DNA from: Cycloclasticus sp. symbiont of Poecilosclerida sp. N
Lineage (GTDB): Bacteria; Pseudomonadota; Gammaproteobacteria; Methylococcales; Cycloclasticaceae
Length of the DNA: 64,000 bases
NCBI GenBank assembly: GCA_002101205.1
Contig: LWTM01000077.1
Span: 248,001-312,000 of the forward strand
Reading direction: 5' to 3'
Below are positions 1 to 9,221 of this stretch, piece after piece; position 1 is the stretch's first letter; each line of letters opens with the position of its first letter. The position numbers and the translations under genes are program-made. The notes beneath the pieces are model-generated. The model searched no databases. It saw only the letters and a list, made by a program, of their open reading frames with translations, and was not told the DNA's origin.

Positions 1-1
1 G

Positions 2-169
2 AGCCGCTGTCGTTTTTACCCAACTTGTTCAGAGTATGCGATACAGGCGTTTGAAGAATATAGTTTTTCAAGAGCATTTTATTTAACAACAAAAAGACTG
101 TTTCGTTGTCAGCCTTTGTGTAAAGGCGGCGTAGACCCCCTTCCAACCCCACAGAATAAAAATGGATAA
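2..169 (+). CDS. yidD: YidD, membrane protein insertion efficiency factor (C-terminal part)
   Basis: The gene enters from the left edge, so its N-terminus is missing. The visible 55 residues carry the YidD signature: a CRFYPTCSEYA motif at the start, then a cysteine-containing RLFRCQPLCKGGVDPLP stretch before a short tail. YidD is a small membrane-associated protein that assists YidC/Sec-dependent insertion of inner-membrane proteins. Its stop codon lies inside the first codons of yidC (ATG at 162, TAA at 167-169), an overlap typical of the conserved rpmH-rnpA-yidD-yidC-mnmE block. This supports both the identification and the yidC start. Confidence 0.88.
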   Translation, partial: SRCRFYPTCSEYAIQAFEEYSFSRAFYLTTKRLFRCQPLCKGGVDPLPTPQNKNG

Positions 170-1799
170 TCAAAGAACGTTACTTTTTGCAGCACTAGCC
201 TTTATTTCGGTTCTTATTTGGCAAGCATGGCAAAAAGACTATGTACTACCCCCCCTAATTGATGCGCCAGGGGCTACTATTAATGGCGTGGCAAAAGACG
301 TTCCTAAAGCAAGTCTGGGTGCTGATTTAACAAGAAACATTGGCGCTGAGGCGCTTGATGGCAATAAATTAGCGAACACAATATCTGTTATTACAGACGT
401 TTATAAGCTTGAAATAAGCTCGTTAGGCGGAAGCATTAGTCAACTAGATTTAACACGATATCCTAAAGAAAAAGGTGACATTGAGACGGTTCGGCTTTTA
501 AAGAACAGTGAGTCTAAAACGTTTGTCGTTGAATCAGGCTTAATTACACAAAATGGCGACGACCCAAGTCACCATGCTATATGGGTCGCAAAAAAAGACC
601 ACTATGAGCTGCTTGGTAATGAGTTACGTGTGCCACTTGTTTGGAATAACGGCCGTGGCGTCACCGTAACAAAAACATATTTGTTTACAAAAGGCAGCTA
701 TAGGGTCGAGCTAGAAACACGCATAGAGAACAGCTCAGCGAGTGATTGGGCGGCCAGAGAGTATTTGCAAATCAAACGTAATGATTATGCTGAGAAGAAA
801 GCAAACTCGTTCATCTATACCTATACGGGCGGGGTTCTATATACAGACGAAGAGAAATATCAAAAAATTGATTTTGATGATATGCAGGATGAAAACCTTA
901 GTGTGAAGTCCACTGGTGGCTGGGCTGGAATGATTCAACACTACTTTGGTGTGGCGTGGGTTCCTGAGAAAGAAAACCAATACAGTTATTACACGAAAGC
1001 ATTAGAGGGTGGTTTTTATGTTATCGGCGCGTATTCCCCAAATAAAATAGTTGCTGCCGGTGAGATAAAAACGATTAACTCGGTGCTATTTGCCGGGCCA
1101 AAGCTCCAAGAGCAGCTTGTTACAACAGCCCCTGGACTAGAGCTAATGGTTGATTATGGTAAATTGACAATTATTGCCGAACCTATTTTTTGGTTGTTGA
1201 GCATGTTTTACGATCTTGTTGGAAACTGGGGTTTTGCCATCATTATGGTAACGTTTACTATTAAAGCCCTGTTCTACAAGCTATCAGAAAAAAGCTATAA
1301 ATCGATGGCGAACATGAAAATAGTTCAGCCTAGAATTGTTGCGCTCAAAGAGCGCTATGGTGATGATAAGCAACAATTAAACCAAGCGATGATGAAGTTG
1401 TATAAAACAGAGAAAATAAACCCTCTTGGTGGTTGTTTGCCTATTCTTATTCAAATCCCTGTGTTTATTTCTTTATATTGGACCTTATTGGAAAGTGTTG
1501 AGTTAAGGCAGGCACCGTTTGCTTTGTGGATTGATAATATCTCCGCAGCCGATCCTTACTTTATTTTGCCGGTAATTTATGGCATTACGATGTTCTTGCA
1601 ACAGCGTTTAAACCCCTCTCCTGTTGACCCTATGCAGAAAAAAATGATGCAAATGTTACCCATTATGTTTACGGGTTTCTTTGCATTTTTCCCAGCAGGC
1701 TTGGTGTTGTACTGGATTGTAAATAACGTTTTAACGATTGTTCAGCAAACCGTTATTATGAAAAAAATAGAAGCAGAAGCTCTAAGAAAAAGTAACTGA
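162..1799 (+). CDS. yidC: YidC membrane protein insertase
   Basis: This 545-residue protein matches Gram-negative YidC in length and layout. It has an N-terminal membrane anchor beginning at MDNQRTLLFAALAF, a large periplasmic beta-rich domain to about residue 330, and a C-terminal core with several transmembrane helices (for example the GNWGFAIIMVTFTIKALFY helix and GGCLPILIQIPVFISLYW). YidC inserts and folds inner-membrane proteins, including respiratory and ATP synthase subunits, alone or with SecYEG. It overlaps yidD by 8 bases and is followed after 62 bases by mnmE, the conserved gammaproteobacterial order. No strong ribosome binding site precedes the ATG, consistent with coupling to yidD. 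Confidence 0.97.
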   Translation: MDNQRTLLFAALAFISVLIWQAWQKDYVLPPLIDAPGATINGVAKDVPKASLGADLTRNIGAEALDGNKLANTISVITDVYKLEISSLGGSISQLDLTRYPKEKGDIETVRLLKNSESKTFVVESGLITQNGDDPSHHAIWVAKKDHYELLGNELRVPLVWNNGRGVTVTKTYLFTKGSYRVELETRIENSSASDWAAREYLQIKRNDYAEKKANSFIYTYTGGVLYTDEEKYQKIDFDDMQDENLSVKSTGGWAGMIQHYFGVAWVPEKENQYSYYTKALEGGFYVIGAYSPNKIVAAGEIKTINSVLFAGPKLQEQLVTTAPGLELMVDYGKLTIIAEPIFWLLSMFYDLVGNWGFAIIMVTFTIKALFYKLSEKSYKSMANMKIVQPRIVALKERYGDDKQQLNQAMMKLYKTEKINPLGGCLPILIQIPVFISLYWTLLESVELRQAPFALWIDNISAADPYFILPVIYGITMFLQQRLNPSPVDPMQKKMMQMLPIMFTGFFAFFPAGLVLYWIVNNVLTIVQQTVIMKKIEAEALRKSN

Positions 1800-1861
1800 G
1801 CGATATATAACTTTAAAAAACCAGACAGCGGCCCCGACAAACGTATTCACAGGGCAAATAC

Positions 1862-3217
1862 ATGCGAATTGAGAATAACGACACCATCACAGCTATAGCA
1901 ACGGCTAGAGGCCGTGGTGGCATTGGTGTTATTCGTGTCAGTGGCCCGCGCACGAACAAGATTTGTGAGCAAATCTTGGGCACTAAAATCCCTGCCAGAC
2001 AAGCTTGTTTACAAAAATTCAAAGAAAAAGATGGTTCAATTATTGACAATGGAATTGCGCTGTTTTTTAAGGGCCCAGCATCCTATACCGGCGAAGATAC
2101 GCTAGAACTACAAGGTCACGGCGGCCCTGTCGTTCTGGATATGCTATTAAAGCGAATTATAACGCTTGGAGCGCGGCTTGCAGAACCAGGCGAGTTCACA
2201 CAACGCGCCTTCTTGAATGATAAATTAGATTTAGCTCAAGCTGAAGCCGTTGCAGACCTTATTGATGCAGGAACCGAGGCCGCAGCTACATCTGCGCAGC
2301 GCTCGCTAGAGGGTGACTTTTCTAAACACATCAATGATTTACAAAAACAATTAACACATTTGCGATTGTACACTGAGTCGGCTATAGATTTTAGTGATGA
2401 AGACATCGATTTTTTAGGTGGAGAAGAGCTTGAAAAACAGATTTATACAATAAAAGAGTCGTTTAAAACTCTCTCAAACAAAGCTAAACAGGGCTGTTTA
2501 CTTAGAGATGGAATGACGGTTGTATTAGTAGGTAAACCGAATGCTGGAAAGTCTAGTTTAATGAATGCCATGGCTCAGCGCGAGGCTGCCATTGTTACCG
2601 AAGTAGCTGGAACAACTAGAGACATATTGAAAGAAAAAATACAAATAGATGGTATGCCGGTACATATTATAGATACAGCAGGCCTGCGTGAAACCGACGA
2701 CATCATTGAGCGAGAAGGCGTGAAAAGAGCGAAACAAGCCGTATCAACCGCGGACCATGTTTTGCTTATAGTAGATGATCAAGAGCCTTATTCAGATTCT
2801 TATTTAGAATCATTAAAAGACAGACCAAAGGGGGCTCCAGTAACGACGGTGTTTAATAAAATAGATTTAACGGGCGCGAAACCTAGGATTAAAATAAATG
2901 GAGAACAGGCGACCATTAAGTTGTCTGCTAAGCACAACGAGGGGCTGGATTTATTAACAAACCATTTAAAAGAATCAATGGGTTTTAGTTCGCAAGAGAA
3001 AAGCGTGTTTTTAGCGCGACGCCGTCATTTAGATGCGCTTGCCCGAGCAAATGAGTTTTTAAACACAGGTGTTGATCAGCTATTAAAAAACCAGGCTGGC
3101 GAGTTGTTTGCAGAAGACCTACGCTTAGCGCAACAAGCACTATCAGAGATCACAGGGAAAATAACGCCAGATGACTTATTAGGTGAAATTTTCTCATCCT
3201 TTTGTATTGGAAAATAA
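1862..3217 (+). CDS. mnmE: tRNA modification GTPase MnmE (TrmE)
   Basis: MnmE works with MnmG to put the cmnm5 group on the wobble uridine of certain tRNAs. The 451 residues show the family layout: an N-terminal tetrahydrofolate-binding domain beginning with DTITAIATARGRGGIGVIR, a helical domain, and an inserted Ras-like G domain with P-loop GKPNAGKSS (about residue 224), the DTAGLRET switch region and NKID. The protein ends in the invariant CIGK motif, whose cysteine is essential in the family. It follows yidC as usual. The region after it is atypical: instead of mnmG, a stretch with transposase debris follows. Confidence 0.97.
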   Translation: MRIENNDTITAIATARGRGGIGVIRVSGPRTNKICEQILGTKIPARQACLQKFKEKDGSIIDNGIALFFKGPASYTGEDTLELQGHGGPVVLDMLLKRIITLGARLAEPGEFTQRAFLNDKLDLAQAEAVADLIDAGTEAAATSAQRSLEGDFSKHINDLQKQLTHLRLYTESAIDFSDEDIDFLGGEELEKQIYTIKESFKTLSNKAKQGCLLRDGMTVVLVGKPNAGKSSLMNAMAQREAAIVTEVAGTTRDILKEKIQIDGMPVHIIDTAGLRETDDIIEREGVKRAKQAVSTADHVLLIVDDQEPYSDSYLESLKDRPKGAPVTTVFNKIDLTGAKPRIKINGEQATIKLSAKHNEGLDLLTNHLKESMGFSSQEKSVFLARRRHLDALARANEFLNTGVDQLLKNQAGELFAEDLRLAQQALSEITGKITPDDLLGEIFSSFCIGK

Positions 3218-3360
3218 AGAGGACCTTTCATTCCTAGAGCGGTTGCTTTCCTAGAGCCGTCAAGCTTTTAGGCCAGATGTGAACAATTGAATATTTCATT
3301 ATTTGTATTGCCTGCCCGCGGCAAGGCGCGCCGCCCAGAAAGCTAAAATGAAAAGGTTGT

Positions 3361-3546
3361 GTGGAACGTGCTAATGGTACTGGTCGTTATGAGTTCTATC
3401 CATTTCATGAGAGAACCTTAACGGTACCAACACTTAACATTGAGCTAGAAAAGTACCCATGGCGTTATAACTACTATCGTCCTCACGATAGTTTGGATTT
3501 GATGACACTAATGGCGTATTATCAACACATCAACGAGGCCGCCTAA
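3361..3546 (+). pseudogene. C-terminal fragment of an IS481-like (DDE, integrase-core) transposase
   Basis: About 61 codons encode the last part of an integrase-core transposase. The VERAN motif containing the catalytic glutamate, the EFYPFHERTL segment and the YNYYRPHDSL motif (the family's YNxxRPHxxL) are all present, but everything upstream is missing. The reading frame ends YQHINEAA-stop. The same ending, with diverged DNA, recurs near position 57733. The rest of 3218-3657 holds no gene I recognise: it contains a short direct repeat TTCCTAGAGC (3230 and 3248) and a GC-rich patch near 3313-3340. The fragment cannot encode an active enzyme. Confidence 0.75.
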
Positions 3547-3657
3547 ATGTCCTAAATGTAGTGCACCCGATTAAACTATTGTTATTAGCGTTTAAAGTGG
3601 GTTAAACTGTGCGGCTACTTTTTATTAAAGTTCACACTGGGTGGGCGGGGTCATGAA

Positions 3658-4086
3658 ATGAAAACATTTAGTGCGAAAGCAGAAGCAGTGGAACACGATT
3701 GGTATGTTGTTGACGCCGAAGGTAAGGCGTTGGGCCGTTTGGCTGCAAAAATAGCGCATCATTTACGTGGTAAACACAAACCGGAATACACGCCACATGT
3801 GGACACGGGCGATTACATTGTTGTGGTTAATGCTGAGAAAATTGGTGTGACGGGCAATAAAGAAAAAGATAAAATGTACTACAAGCATACAGGGTACATT
3901 GGTAATTTAAAGTCTATTTCATTAGCCAAACTACGTAAAACACAGCCAGAGCGCATTATTCAATCCGCAGTGAAAGGCATGTTGCCAAGAAACTCGTTGG
4001 GTAGAAGTATGTTCAAGAAAATGAAAGTATTTGTTGGCGCGGAACATACGCATCAGGCGCAGCAACCTAAAATTTTAGATATTTAA
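3658..4086 (+). CDS. rplM: 50S ribosomal protein L13
   Basis: L13 is an early-assembling protein of the large ribosomal subunit. The 142-residue length equals the usual bacterial length. Diagnostic stretches include [32 protein letters not shown] and the [13 protein letters not shown] motif. rpsI follows after 15 bases, the universal rplM-rpsI pair. The sequence before the start is unusual: a GC-rich GGGTGGGCGGGG run rather than a clear Shine-Dalgarno, preceded within 110 bases by the transposase fragment. The promoter must therefore lie in or next to insertion-sequence debris. Confidence 0.98.
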   Translation: MKTFSAKAEAVEHDWYVVDAEGKALGRLAAKIAHHLRGKHKPEYTPHVDTGDYIVVVNAEKIGVTGNKEKDKMYYKHTGYIGNLKSISLAKLRKTQPERIIQSAVKGMLPRNSLGRSMFKKMKVFVGAEHTHQAQQPKILDI

Positions 4087-4101
4087 GAAGAGTTTAATAT
4101 A

Positions 4102-4494
4102 ATGGCACAAACCCAATATTATGGAACAGGTCGTCGCAAGAGTTCAGTGGCTCGTGTTTTTGCACGTCCAGGCAAAGGCGAAATAAAAATTAACAACGCA
4201 TCACTAGATGAGTACTTTGGTCGAGAAACCGACCGTATGATTGTTCGTCAACCTTTAGAAACTGCGGAAGCAACAAGTAAATTTGATTTCCTTGTGACGG
4301 TGAAAGGTGGTGGCACGTCAGGTCAAGCAGGCGCTATCAGGTTGGGCATTACGCGTGCGTTAATAGAATACGACGGCGAGTTACGCCCGGCCCTACGTAA
4401 GGCTGGTTTTGTAACACGTGACTCACGCGAAGTAGAACGTAAAAAAGTGGGTCTGCATAAAGCGAGAAAACGCCCTCAATACTCAAAACGTTAA
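4102..4494 (+). CDS. rpsI: 30S ribosomal protein S9
   Basis: S9 is a small-subunit protein whose C-terminal tail reaches the P-site tRNA. The 130-residue protein has the family's [11 protein letters not shown] start region, the [15 protein letters not shown] motif and the basic C-terminus [11 protein letters not shown] with the conserved terminal KR. A good ribosome binding site (AAGAAGAG) precedes the ATG. It is the second gene of the rplM-rpsI operon. The usual downstream partners (petABC or sspAB) are absent; a transposase fragment and convergent hemW follow instead. Confidence 0.98.
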   Translation: MAQTQYYGTGRRKSSVARVFARPGKGEIKINNASLDEYFGRETDRMIVRQPLETAEATSKFDFLVTVKGGGTSGQAGAIRLGITRALIEYDGELRPALRKAGFVTRDSREVERKKVGLHKARKRPQYSKR

Positions 4495-4576
4495 TATCGC
4501 TGTTTAGTGCGGCACGGGCTTAATAGCCTTCCTGTAGCACAAGGCAAGAATAGAGCTAAGAAAAACCTTTAAACAA

Positions 4577-4681
4577 TATCCTGTGGGTTATGTTCATGTG
4601 GGTATTAGCGAGATACATACGGCGGAGGGCAAAGCGTATATGTTCGTAGGGATTGACTGTGCGACCAAATATGCTTGTTAA
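4577..4681 (+). pseudogene. internal fragment of an IS481-like transposase
   Basis: A frame ending at TAA 4679-4681 reads GYVHVGISEIHTAEGK, then MFVGIDCATKYAC. It matches the catalytic-core opening of IS481-type transposases (commonly GYxHxDIxExRTAEGKxYLFVAIDRxTK). The first catalytic aspartate of the DDE triad appears to have become glycine, and the frame stops soon after. It lies 83 bases beyond rpsI, on the same strand as the C-terminal fragment at 3361 but in reversed order relative to an intact gene. The two fragments therefore do not represent a simple interruption of one element. Confidence 0.65.
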
Positions 4682-4686
4682 GCGGC

Positions 4687-5838
4687 TCATTTGCCAGGCA
4701 AGAAGTGCTCTAAAGTGTCATTTAAAAAATTCCATCCGTGCTCTGTACATGTATACCTTGAGTCATTCAGTGTGAGCAATTTTTTGTCGAGTAAAGTAAC
4801 CAATATGGACTCAACCTTTGATGCGTTTTGGTAAGTGCGTTGGGTGAACTGTTCTAAGGTAAAGCCAATTTTTAGGCGTAAAGCATTCATCATAAATTCG
4901 AATGGTAACTCTTCAGCGATGACAATGTTTTGACCGCCAATTGATTCTGAGGTGCCGGCTGAGTTCATGAATTCACGAGGTTGTTTAACTTTCCAGTAGC
5001 GATGGATCTCTCCACTTTCATGGGTTAATTTTCCATGAGCGCCTGCACCGACTCCAATATAATCACCAAACTGCCAATAATTTACATTATGTTGTGATTG
5101 TTGTTCATTTGCCGCATAAGCAGATACTTCATATTGCGTTAGTTGCTGCGAAATTTGTTTTTGACACGCCGTTTGCATATCCCAAATTATTTCATCTTGC
5201 GGTAACGCCGGGGGGTATTTATGAAACAGTGTGTTTTTTTCGAGCGTGAGTTGGTAGTGCGATAAATGACCTGTTTGATATTCCAACGCTGTACCAATAT
5301 CGCTAACTGCTTGTGCAACGCTTTGGTTAGGTAAGCCAAACATGAGGTCGAGGTTAATGCGCGTAAACCCTACATCCTGTGCCACTTTTATAGCACGACG
5401 TGCTTGTTCGCTATCATGAATACGGCCTAATCTTTGTAAATGGCTATCGTTAAAGCTTTGTACGCCAATGGATAACCGGTTGATACCAATTCTATGCAAA
5501 GCTCTGAATTTATCGGCTTCTGCTGTCCCGGGGTTTGCTTCTAACGACACTTCTATACCGGTCGCTATCCCAAGCTGTTGGTCGACAGCATTTAAAACGC
5601 GACCGATGCTCGCTGCAGAAAACAAGCTAGGTGTCCCTCCACCGATGAAAATACTTTTTAAACGTCTTGCTTTAAGTTGCTGCGACTCAAGCGTAATGTC
5701 CTTAATAAGGGCGTTAACATAGCCTTCTTCATCGTAATCTTCGCGTTTTTCATGCGAATTAAAATCGCAATATGGACATTTTTTAACGCACCAAGGGATA
5801 TGAATATAAAGACTATATTCGAGGTTGATTGGCATCAT
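4687..5838 (-). CDS. hemW: HemW, radical SAM heme chaperone (coproporphyrinogen III oxidase-like)
   Basis: HemW belongs to the HemN-like radical SAM family and is thought to deliver heme to respiratory enzymes rather than oxidise coproporphyrinogen. The 383-residue protein begins with SLYIHIPWC and carries the CxxxCxxC cluster (Cys17, Cys21, Cys24). It also has FIGGGTPS and SIGVQSFND, typical of this family. Two adjacent ATG codons could serve; the first overlaps the rdgB stop (ATGA), suggesting translational coupling. It is the last gene of the rph-rdgB-hemW run and converges with rpsI. It lacks the extra cysteine of true HemN (CxxxCxxCxC), which supports the HemW call. Confidence 0.93.
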   Translation of the reverse strand: MMPINLEYSLYIHIPWCVKKCPYCDFNSHEKREDYDEEGYVNALIKDITLESQQLKARRLKSIFIGGGTPSLFSAASIGRVLNAVDQQLGIATGIEVSLEANPGTAEADKFRALHRIGINRLSIGVQSFNDSHLQRLGRIHDSEQARRAIKVAQDVGFTRINLDLMFGLPNQSVAQAVSDIGTALEYQTGHLSHYQLTLEKNTLFHKYPPALPQDEIIWDMQTACQKQISQQLTQYEVSAYAANEQQSQHNVNYWQFGDYIGVGAGAHGKLTHESGEIHRYWKVKQPREFMNSAGTSESIGGQNIVIAEELPFEFMMNALRLKIGFTLEQFTQRTYQNASKVESILVTLLDKKLLTLNDSRYTCTEHGWNFLNDTLEHFLPGK

Positions 5839-6446
5839 GTCTTATGCGTGTAAAAACGTGCAATTTGCGGCATGAGTGTTTGCAATGCTTGGGCGCGATG
5901 GCTAATCGAATTCTTAAAACTCTGGTCTAATTGAGCAGATGTGCAGTTTCGCTCAGGCACGTAAAAAACAGGATCGTAGCCAAACCCTTTATCGCCAAAT
6001 CTCTCTAAAGTAATGCGGCCGTCCCAAACACCGTGCCCAATTAAAGGAGATGGATCATTTGCGTGAGCCATAAAAACCATCGTGCAATGAAAACGAGCAC
6101 TACGTTGCTCCGTTGGTATGGTTGCTAATGCCCGCAGCAACTTGTCCGTGTTGTTTTTGTCATTCGATGGCAAGCCTGCATATCGAGCGGAGTAAACGCC
6201 AGGCGAGCCGCCTAAAGCATCAACTTCTAAGCCAGAATCATCTGCAATAGCAGGCAGTTTGGTAATACTCGCGGCGTGCCTTGCTTTGATAATAGCGTTT
6301 TCAATAAAGGTCATGCCTGTTTCGGCAACATCAAGTACGTCGAAGGCGGATTGAGGGATAGCCTCAATAGCATGTTGTTGCAGAATTGTTTGAATTTCTG
6401 CAATTTTGCCCTCATTAGCACTGGCTAAAACAATGCGTTGAGTCAC
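5835..6446 (-). CDS. rdgB: dITP/XTP pyrophosphatase (RdgB/HAM1 family)
   Basis: The enzyme hydrolyses non-canonical purine triphosphates (dITP, XTP) to monophosphates, keeping them out of DNA and RNA. The 203 residues contain the family's start [14 protein letters not shown], the [24 protein letters not shown] core and the GFGYDPVF motif near the C-terminus. It overlaps rph by 4 bases on one side and hemW by 4 bases on the other, a tight operon seen in many gammaproteobacteria. Confidence 0.96.
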   Translation of the reverse strand: MTQRIVLASANEGKIAEIQTILQQHAIEAIPQSAFDVLDVAETGMTFIENAIIKARHAASITKLPAIADDSGLEVDALGGSPGVYSARYAGLPSNDKNNTDKLLRALATIPTEQRSARFHCTMVFMAHANDPSPLIGHGVWDGRITLERFGDKGFGYDPVFYVPERNCTSAQLDQSFKNSISHRAQALQTLMPQIARFYTHKT

Positions 6447-7159
6447 TTTACCAATGCACCTCGTTGATGTTGCATCAGTTCACTGATGCCAGAAGTGGCA
6501 AGGTTTAGCATTTCGTCGAGCTCTTCACGGGTGAATGCATGGCCTTCAGCGGTGCCTTGTACTTCAATAAAGCCGCCAGCATCATTCATGATGACATTCA
6601 TATCGGTTTCAGCTTCCGAGTCTTCTGGATAGTCTAAATCTAAAACAGGTACGCCGTTGTAGATGCCAACTGACACGGCAGCTATTTGGCCATGGATAGG
6701 GTTGGAGCTAATTTTTTTATCGGCTAATAGTTTGTCTATTGCGATAGAAAGGGCAACAAAACTGCCAGTAATAGACGCAGTCCGTGTGCCGCCATCAGCC
6801 TGTAGAACATCGCAATCAATGGTGATGGTGTAACCGTCTAGCGCGTTTAAGTCGACCGCAGCGCGCAAAGAGCGGCCAATGAGTCGTTGAATCTCTTGTG
6901 TACGACCACTTTGTTTGCCGCGTGCGGCTTCTCGTCCCATGCGGGTATGTGTGGAACGAGGCAGCATGCCGTATTCTGCTGTCACCCAGCCTTGTTTTTT
7001 ATCCCTCAGGAAACGTGGGACGCGGCTTTCAACAGACGCAGTGCATAGTACTTGAGTATTGCCGCAGGCGATAAGGACAGAGCCTTCAGCGTGGATGGTG
7101 AAATTAGTTATTATTTTAATATCGCGTAGTTGATCTGTATTACGTCCACTGGGTCTCAT
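6443..7159 (-). CDS. rph: Ribonuclease PH
   Basis: RNase PH is a phosphorolytic 3' exoribonuclease that trims tRNA precursors. I chose the start at 7159, giving 238 residues and the family N-terminus [16 protein letters not shown]; an AGGA element sits upstream. The frame stays open to 7288, but that extension ([11 protein letters not shown] and so on) is not part of the family. Visible motifs are [31 protein letters not shown], the phosphate-binding [17 protein letters not shown] and [20 protein letters not shown]. It heads the rph-rdgB-hemW operon, divergent from yicC. Confidence 0.95.
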   Translation of the reverse strand: MRPSGRNTDQLRDIKIITNFTIHAEGSVLIACGNTQVLCTASVESRVPRFLRDKKQGWVTAEYGMLPRSTHTRMGREAARGKQSGRTQEIQRLIGRSLRAAVDLNALDGYTITIDCDVLQADGGTRTASITGSFVALSIAIDKLLADKKISSNPIHGQIAAVSVGIYNGVPVLDLDYPEDSEAETDMNVIMNDAGGFIEVQGTAEGHAFTREELDEMLNLATSGISELMQHQRGALVK

Positions 7160-7263
7160 GTTTGTTCCTAGGTAAATGAAATTGTTTGAAGTTACGCGCG
7201 AGGCAATAACTGAAAGATAAGCGACATTATAAAGTAAGAAAGGGGACTTATTGGATGAAAAAG

Positions 7264-7337
7264 AGCCTGTCAAGTGTTGATTAGCCACTTTTCTCGTTAA
7301 AGGATAGCCGTTGGCGGATATTTCTGGTTGACAGGCT
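7264..7337. promoter_or_regulatory. Divergent control region of rph and yicC with an inverted repeat
   Basis: A perfect 10-base inverted repeat, AGCCTGTCAA at 7264-7273 and TTGACAGGCT at 7328-7337, lies with 54 bases between arms in the gap between rph and yicC. Each arm reads TTGACA, a consensus -35 hexamer, in the direction of its own gene: leftward for rph, rightward for yicC. Convincing -10 hexamers at the right distance are not obvious for either arm, so this may be a pair of promoters, a regulator site, or both. Function is inferred only. Confidence 0.4.
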
Positions 7338-7397
7338 ATGAATTTTCTTCAAAAAAGCCTAACATTCGATTTTTATGTGGTGAAGGAAGGCTTGAAA

Positions 7398-8264
7398 ATG
7401 ATAAAAAGTATGACTGCTTTTGCAAGTGGCGAAACGGCGGCTGGTCGCTATATGTTGACGTGGGAAATTAGGTCGGTTAATCATCGTTATTTAGATGTTT
7501 CGCCACGATTGCCAGAAGCTTTTCGAGCTATTGAGCCTTTAGTGCGTGAGGCGACTGGGAAATATTTAAAACGTGGGAAAATTGATTGCGGGCTTTCTTA
7601 TAGAAAAGCAAAGGAAGCTGAAGAAAGCATAGAAATTAATATCGCGCGTTTAACGCAAGTATTGAACGCAACGACTAAAATTGAAAGAAGCATGGTTCAA
7701 TCTCAAGCAATATCGCCGTTAGATATTTTACGTTGGCCAGGTGTTCAGTCCGAGGTGCGAGAAGACATGGTGCCCGTTTATGCGGAAGCTATTGAGCTAC
7801 TCAATGATACGTTAAAGCAATTGCTTGAGTCGCGTGAGCGTGAAGGTGCAGAGATTAAGGATATGGTCGATTCACGTTGTAAATTAATTCAACAGCAAAT
7901 GTCCATTGCTAAAAAACACTTGCCAGGAGTGCAGGTGCAATTACGCGAAAAACTACAGAAAAAGATAAATAACTTATTAGAAGAGCCAGAACAAGCAAGG
8001 TTAGAGCAAGAGCTGGTTTACTTCCTCCAGAAGATGGATGTGGAAGAAGAGTTAGATCGGCTCGATGCGCACGTTAAAGAAGTCAGGCGCATTCTTGATC
8101 AAAATGAACCGGCAGGTAGGCGTTTAGATTTTTTGATGCAAGAGTTAAATAGAGAAGCTAACACCCTCGGCTCAAAGTCTATGGATATACAAACAACGAA
8201 TGTATCGGTGGAATTAAAGGTATTAATTGAGCAAATACGCGAGCAAATTCAGAACATAGAATAA
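7398..8264 (+). CDS. yicC: YicC family endoribonuclease-like protein
   Basis: The start at 7398 (MIKSMTAFASGE) gives 288 residues, close to the 287 of E. coli YicC, and has AAGGAAGG just upstream. An ATG at 7338 would add an unrelated extension. Family features are MTAFASGE, EIRSVNHRYLDVSPRLPE near the N-terminus and the DUF1732-type C-terminus with RLDFLMQELNREANTLGSKS. E. coli YicC has been reported as an RNase acting in sRNA turnover; I infer a similar role. It sits upstream of gmk and rpoZ as in many gammaproteobacteria. Confidence 0.93.
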   Translation: MIKSMTAFASGETAAGRYMLTWEIRSVNHRYLDVSPRLPEAFRAIEPLVREATGKYLKRGKIDCGLSYRKAKEAEESIEINIARLTQVLNATTKIERSMVQSQAISPLDILRWPGVQSEVREDMVPVYAEAIELLNDTLKQLLESREREGAEIKDMVDSRCKLIQQQMSIAKKHLPGVQVQLREKLQKKINNLLEEPEQARLEQELVYFLQKMDVEEELDRLDAHVKEVRRILDQNEPAGRRLDFLMQELNREANTLGSKSMDIQTTNVSVELKVLIEQIREQIQNIE

Positions 8265-8273
8265 AGGTAGAAA

Positions 8274-8891
8274 GTGACAGCAAGAGGGCAATTATTTATC
8301 GTATCGGCGCCGTCTGGTGCAGGAAAAACGAGTTTAATTAAAGCGTTGTTAGAGGCTTTGCCTGACATTATGGTGTCAGTTTCTTATACAACAAGAAAGC
8401 AGCGTTCTGGTGAAACTTCGGGTGTGGATTATCACTTTAGTGATCAAAATGAGTTTCAAACGATGGTTAATCAGGACGATTTTCTTGAACATGCAACGGT
8501 GTTTGGCCATTCGTATGGAACATCGCGTGCGCATGTCGATCAAAAATTATTGCAAGGCATTGATGTTATTCTTGAAATAGACTGGCAAGGTGCACAACAG
8601 GTGCGCAAAGCTATGAATGATAGCTGTTCAATTTTTATTCTGCCTCCCTCTAAGCAAGTCCTTGAAGACCGGCTTAAAGGACGAGGGCAAGATAGTGAAG
8701 AAATTATTGCTAAACGTATGCGTACAGCAGTCGATGAAATGTCGCATTATGACGAATATGACTTTCTTGTGGTGAATGATAATTTTGATATGACGTTGAC
8801 TGAATTAATCGCGGTGATTAAATCCCAACGTTTGGCGATGCGCAGAGGCAAGTTGGTCAACGCAACATTGATTGAGCAGTTGGTTAATTAA
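8274..8891 (+). CDS. gmk: Guanylate kinase
   Basis: Guanylate kinase phosphorylates GMP or dGMP to the diphosphate with ATP. The 205-residue protein has the P-loop [11 protein letters not shown] at residues 9-19, the GMP-binding [19 protein letters not shown] segment and [12 protein letters not shown]. The start codon is GTG at 8274, behind AAAGGTAG. It is followed 60 bases later by rpoZ, and then spoT: the gmk-rpoZ-spoT arrangement links GTP supply, RNA polymerase omega and (p)ppGpp metabolism. Confidence 0.97.
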   Translation: MTARGQLFIVSAPSGAGKTSLIKALLEALPDIMVSVSYTTRKQRSGETSGVDYHFSDQNEFQTMVNQDDFLEHATVFGHSYGTSRAHVDQKLLQGIDVILEIDWQGAQQVRKAMNDSCSIFILPPSKQVLEDRLKGRGQDSEEIIAKRMRTAVDEMSHYDEYDFLVVNDNFDMTLTELIAVIKSQRLAMRRGKLVNATLIEQLVN

Positions 8892-8906
8892 ATTAGCTAA
8901 CTAGGG

Positions 8907-8912
8907 TATAAT
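8907..8912 (+). promoter_or_regulatory. Likely -10 element of an rpoZ promoter
   Basis: A consensus TATAAT lies 40 bases before the rpoZ start in the 60-base gmk-rpoZ gap. The region about 17 bases upstream (TTAATT) is a poor -35 match, so this is a candidate rather than a firm promoter. Confidence 0.45.
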
Positions 8913-8951
8913 TGCTCGCTATTTAAAATTTAACATTCGTAAGGGGTTAAA

Positions 8952-9215
8952 ATGGCACGTGTAACAGTTTCGGACTGTCTAAAAGAAGTAGATAATCGTT
9001 TTGAGTTGGTTTTATTGGCATCTCGACGGACTCGTCAAATTCTGGACGGTGCCGAGCCAAGTCTAGAACTTGAAAATGATAAACCAACAGTAGTTGCTCT
9101 AAGAGAAATAGCCGCCGGCAACATCACAGAAGAAGTGCTGGACTTGGTTGATAACCAGCCTATTGAAGAGCTTTTCATTGATGAAGAAGATACGGAGCAG
9201 GTTGCAAAAAAGTAA
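8952..9215 (+). CDS. rpoZ: RNA polymerase omega subunit
   Basis: Omega is the small subunit that helps assemble beta-prime and contributes to a ppGpp site in proteobacteria. The 87-residue product shows the family core: [20 protein letters not shown], then RRTRQIL, then [16 protein letters not shown]. The length is close to E. coli's 91. A ribosome binding site (AAGGGG) precedes the ATG. A terminator-like hairpin at 9370-9400 separates it from spoT. Confidence 0.96.
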   Translation: MARVTVSDCLKEVDNRFELVLLASRRTRQILDGAEPSLELENDKPTVVALREIAAGNITEEVLDLVDNQPIEELFIDEEDTEQVAKK

Positions 9216-9221
9216 ATCTTT

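Noticed and set aside
3230-3257. Direct repeat TTCCTAGAGC as an insertion target duplication
   Set aside because: The copies are 18 bases apart with nothing inserted between them, so they cannot flank an element.
7160-7288. N-terminal extension of RNase PH starting at 7288
   Set aside because: The extension is hydrophobic and unrelated to the family, and the start at 7159 gives exactly the usual 238 residues with a good ribosome binding site.
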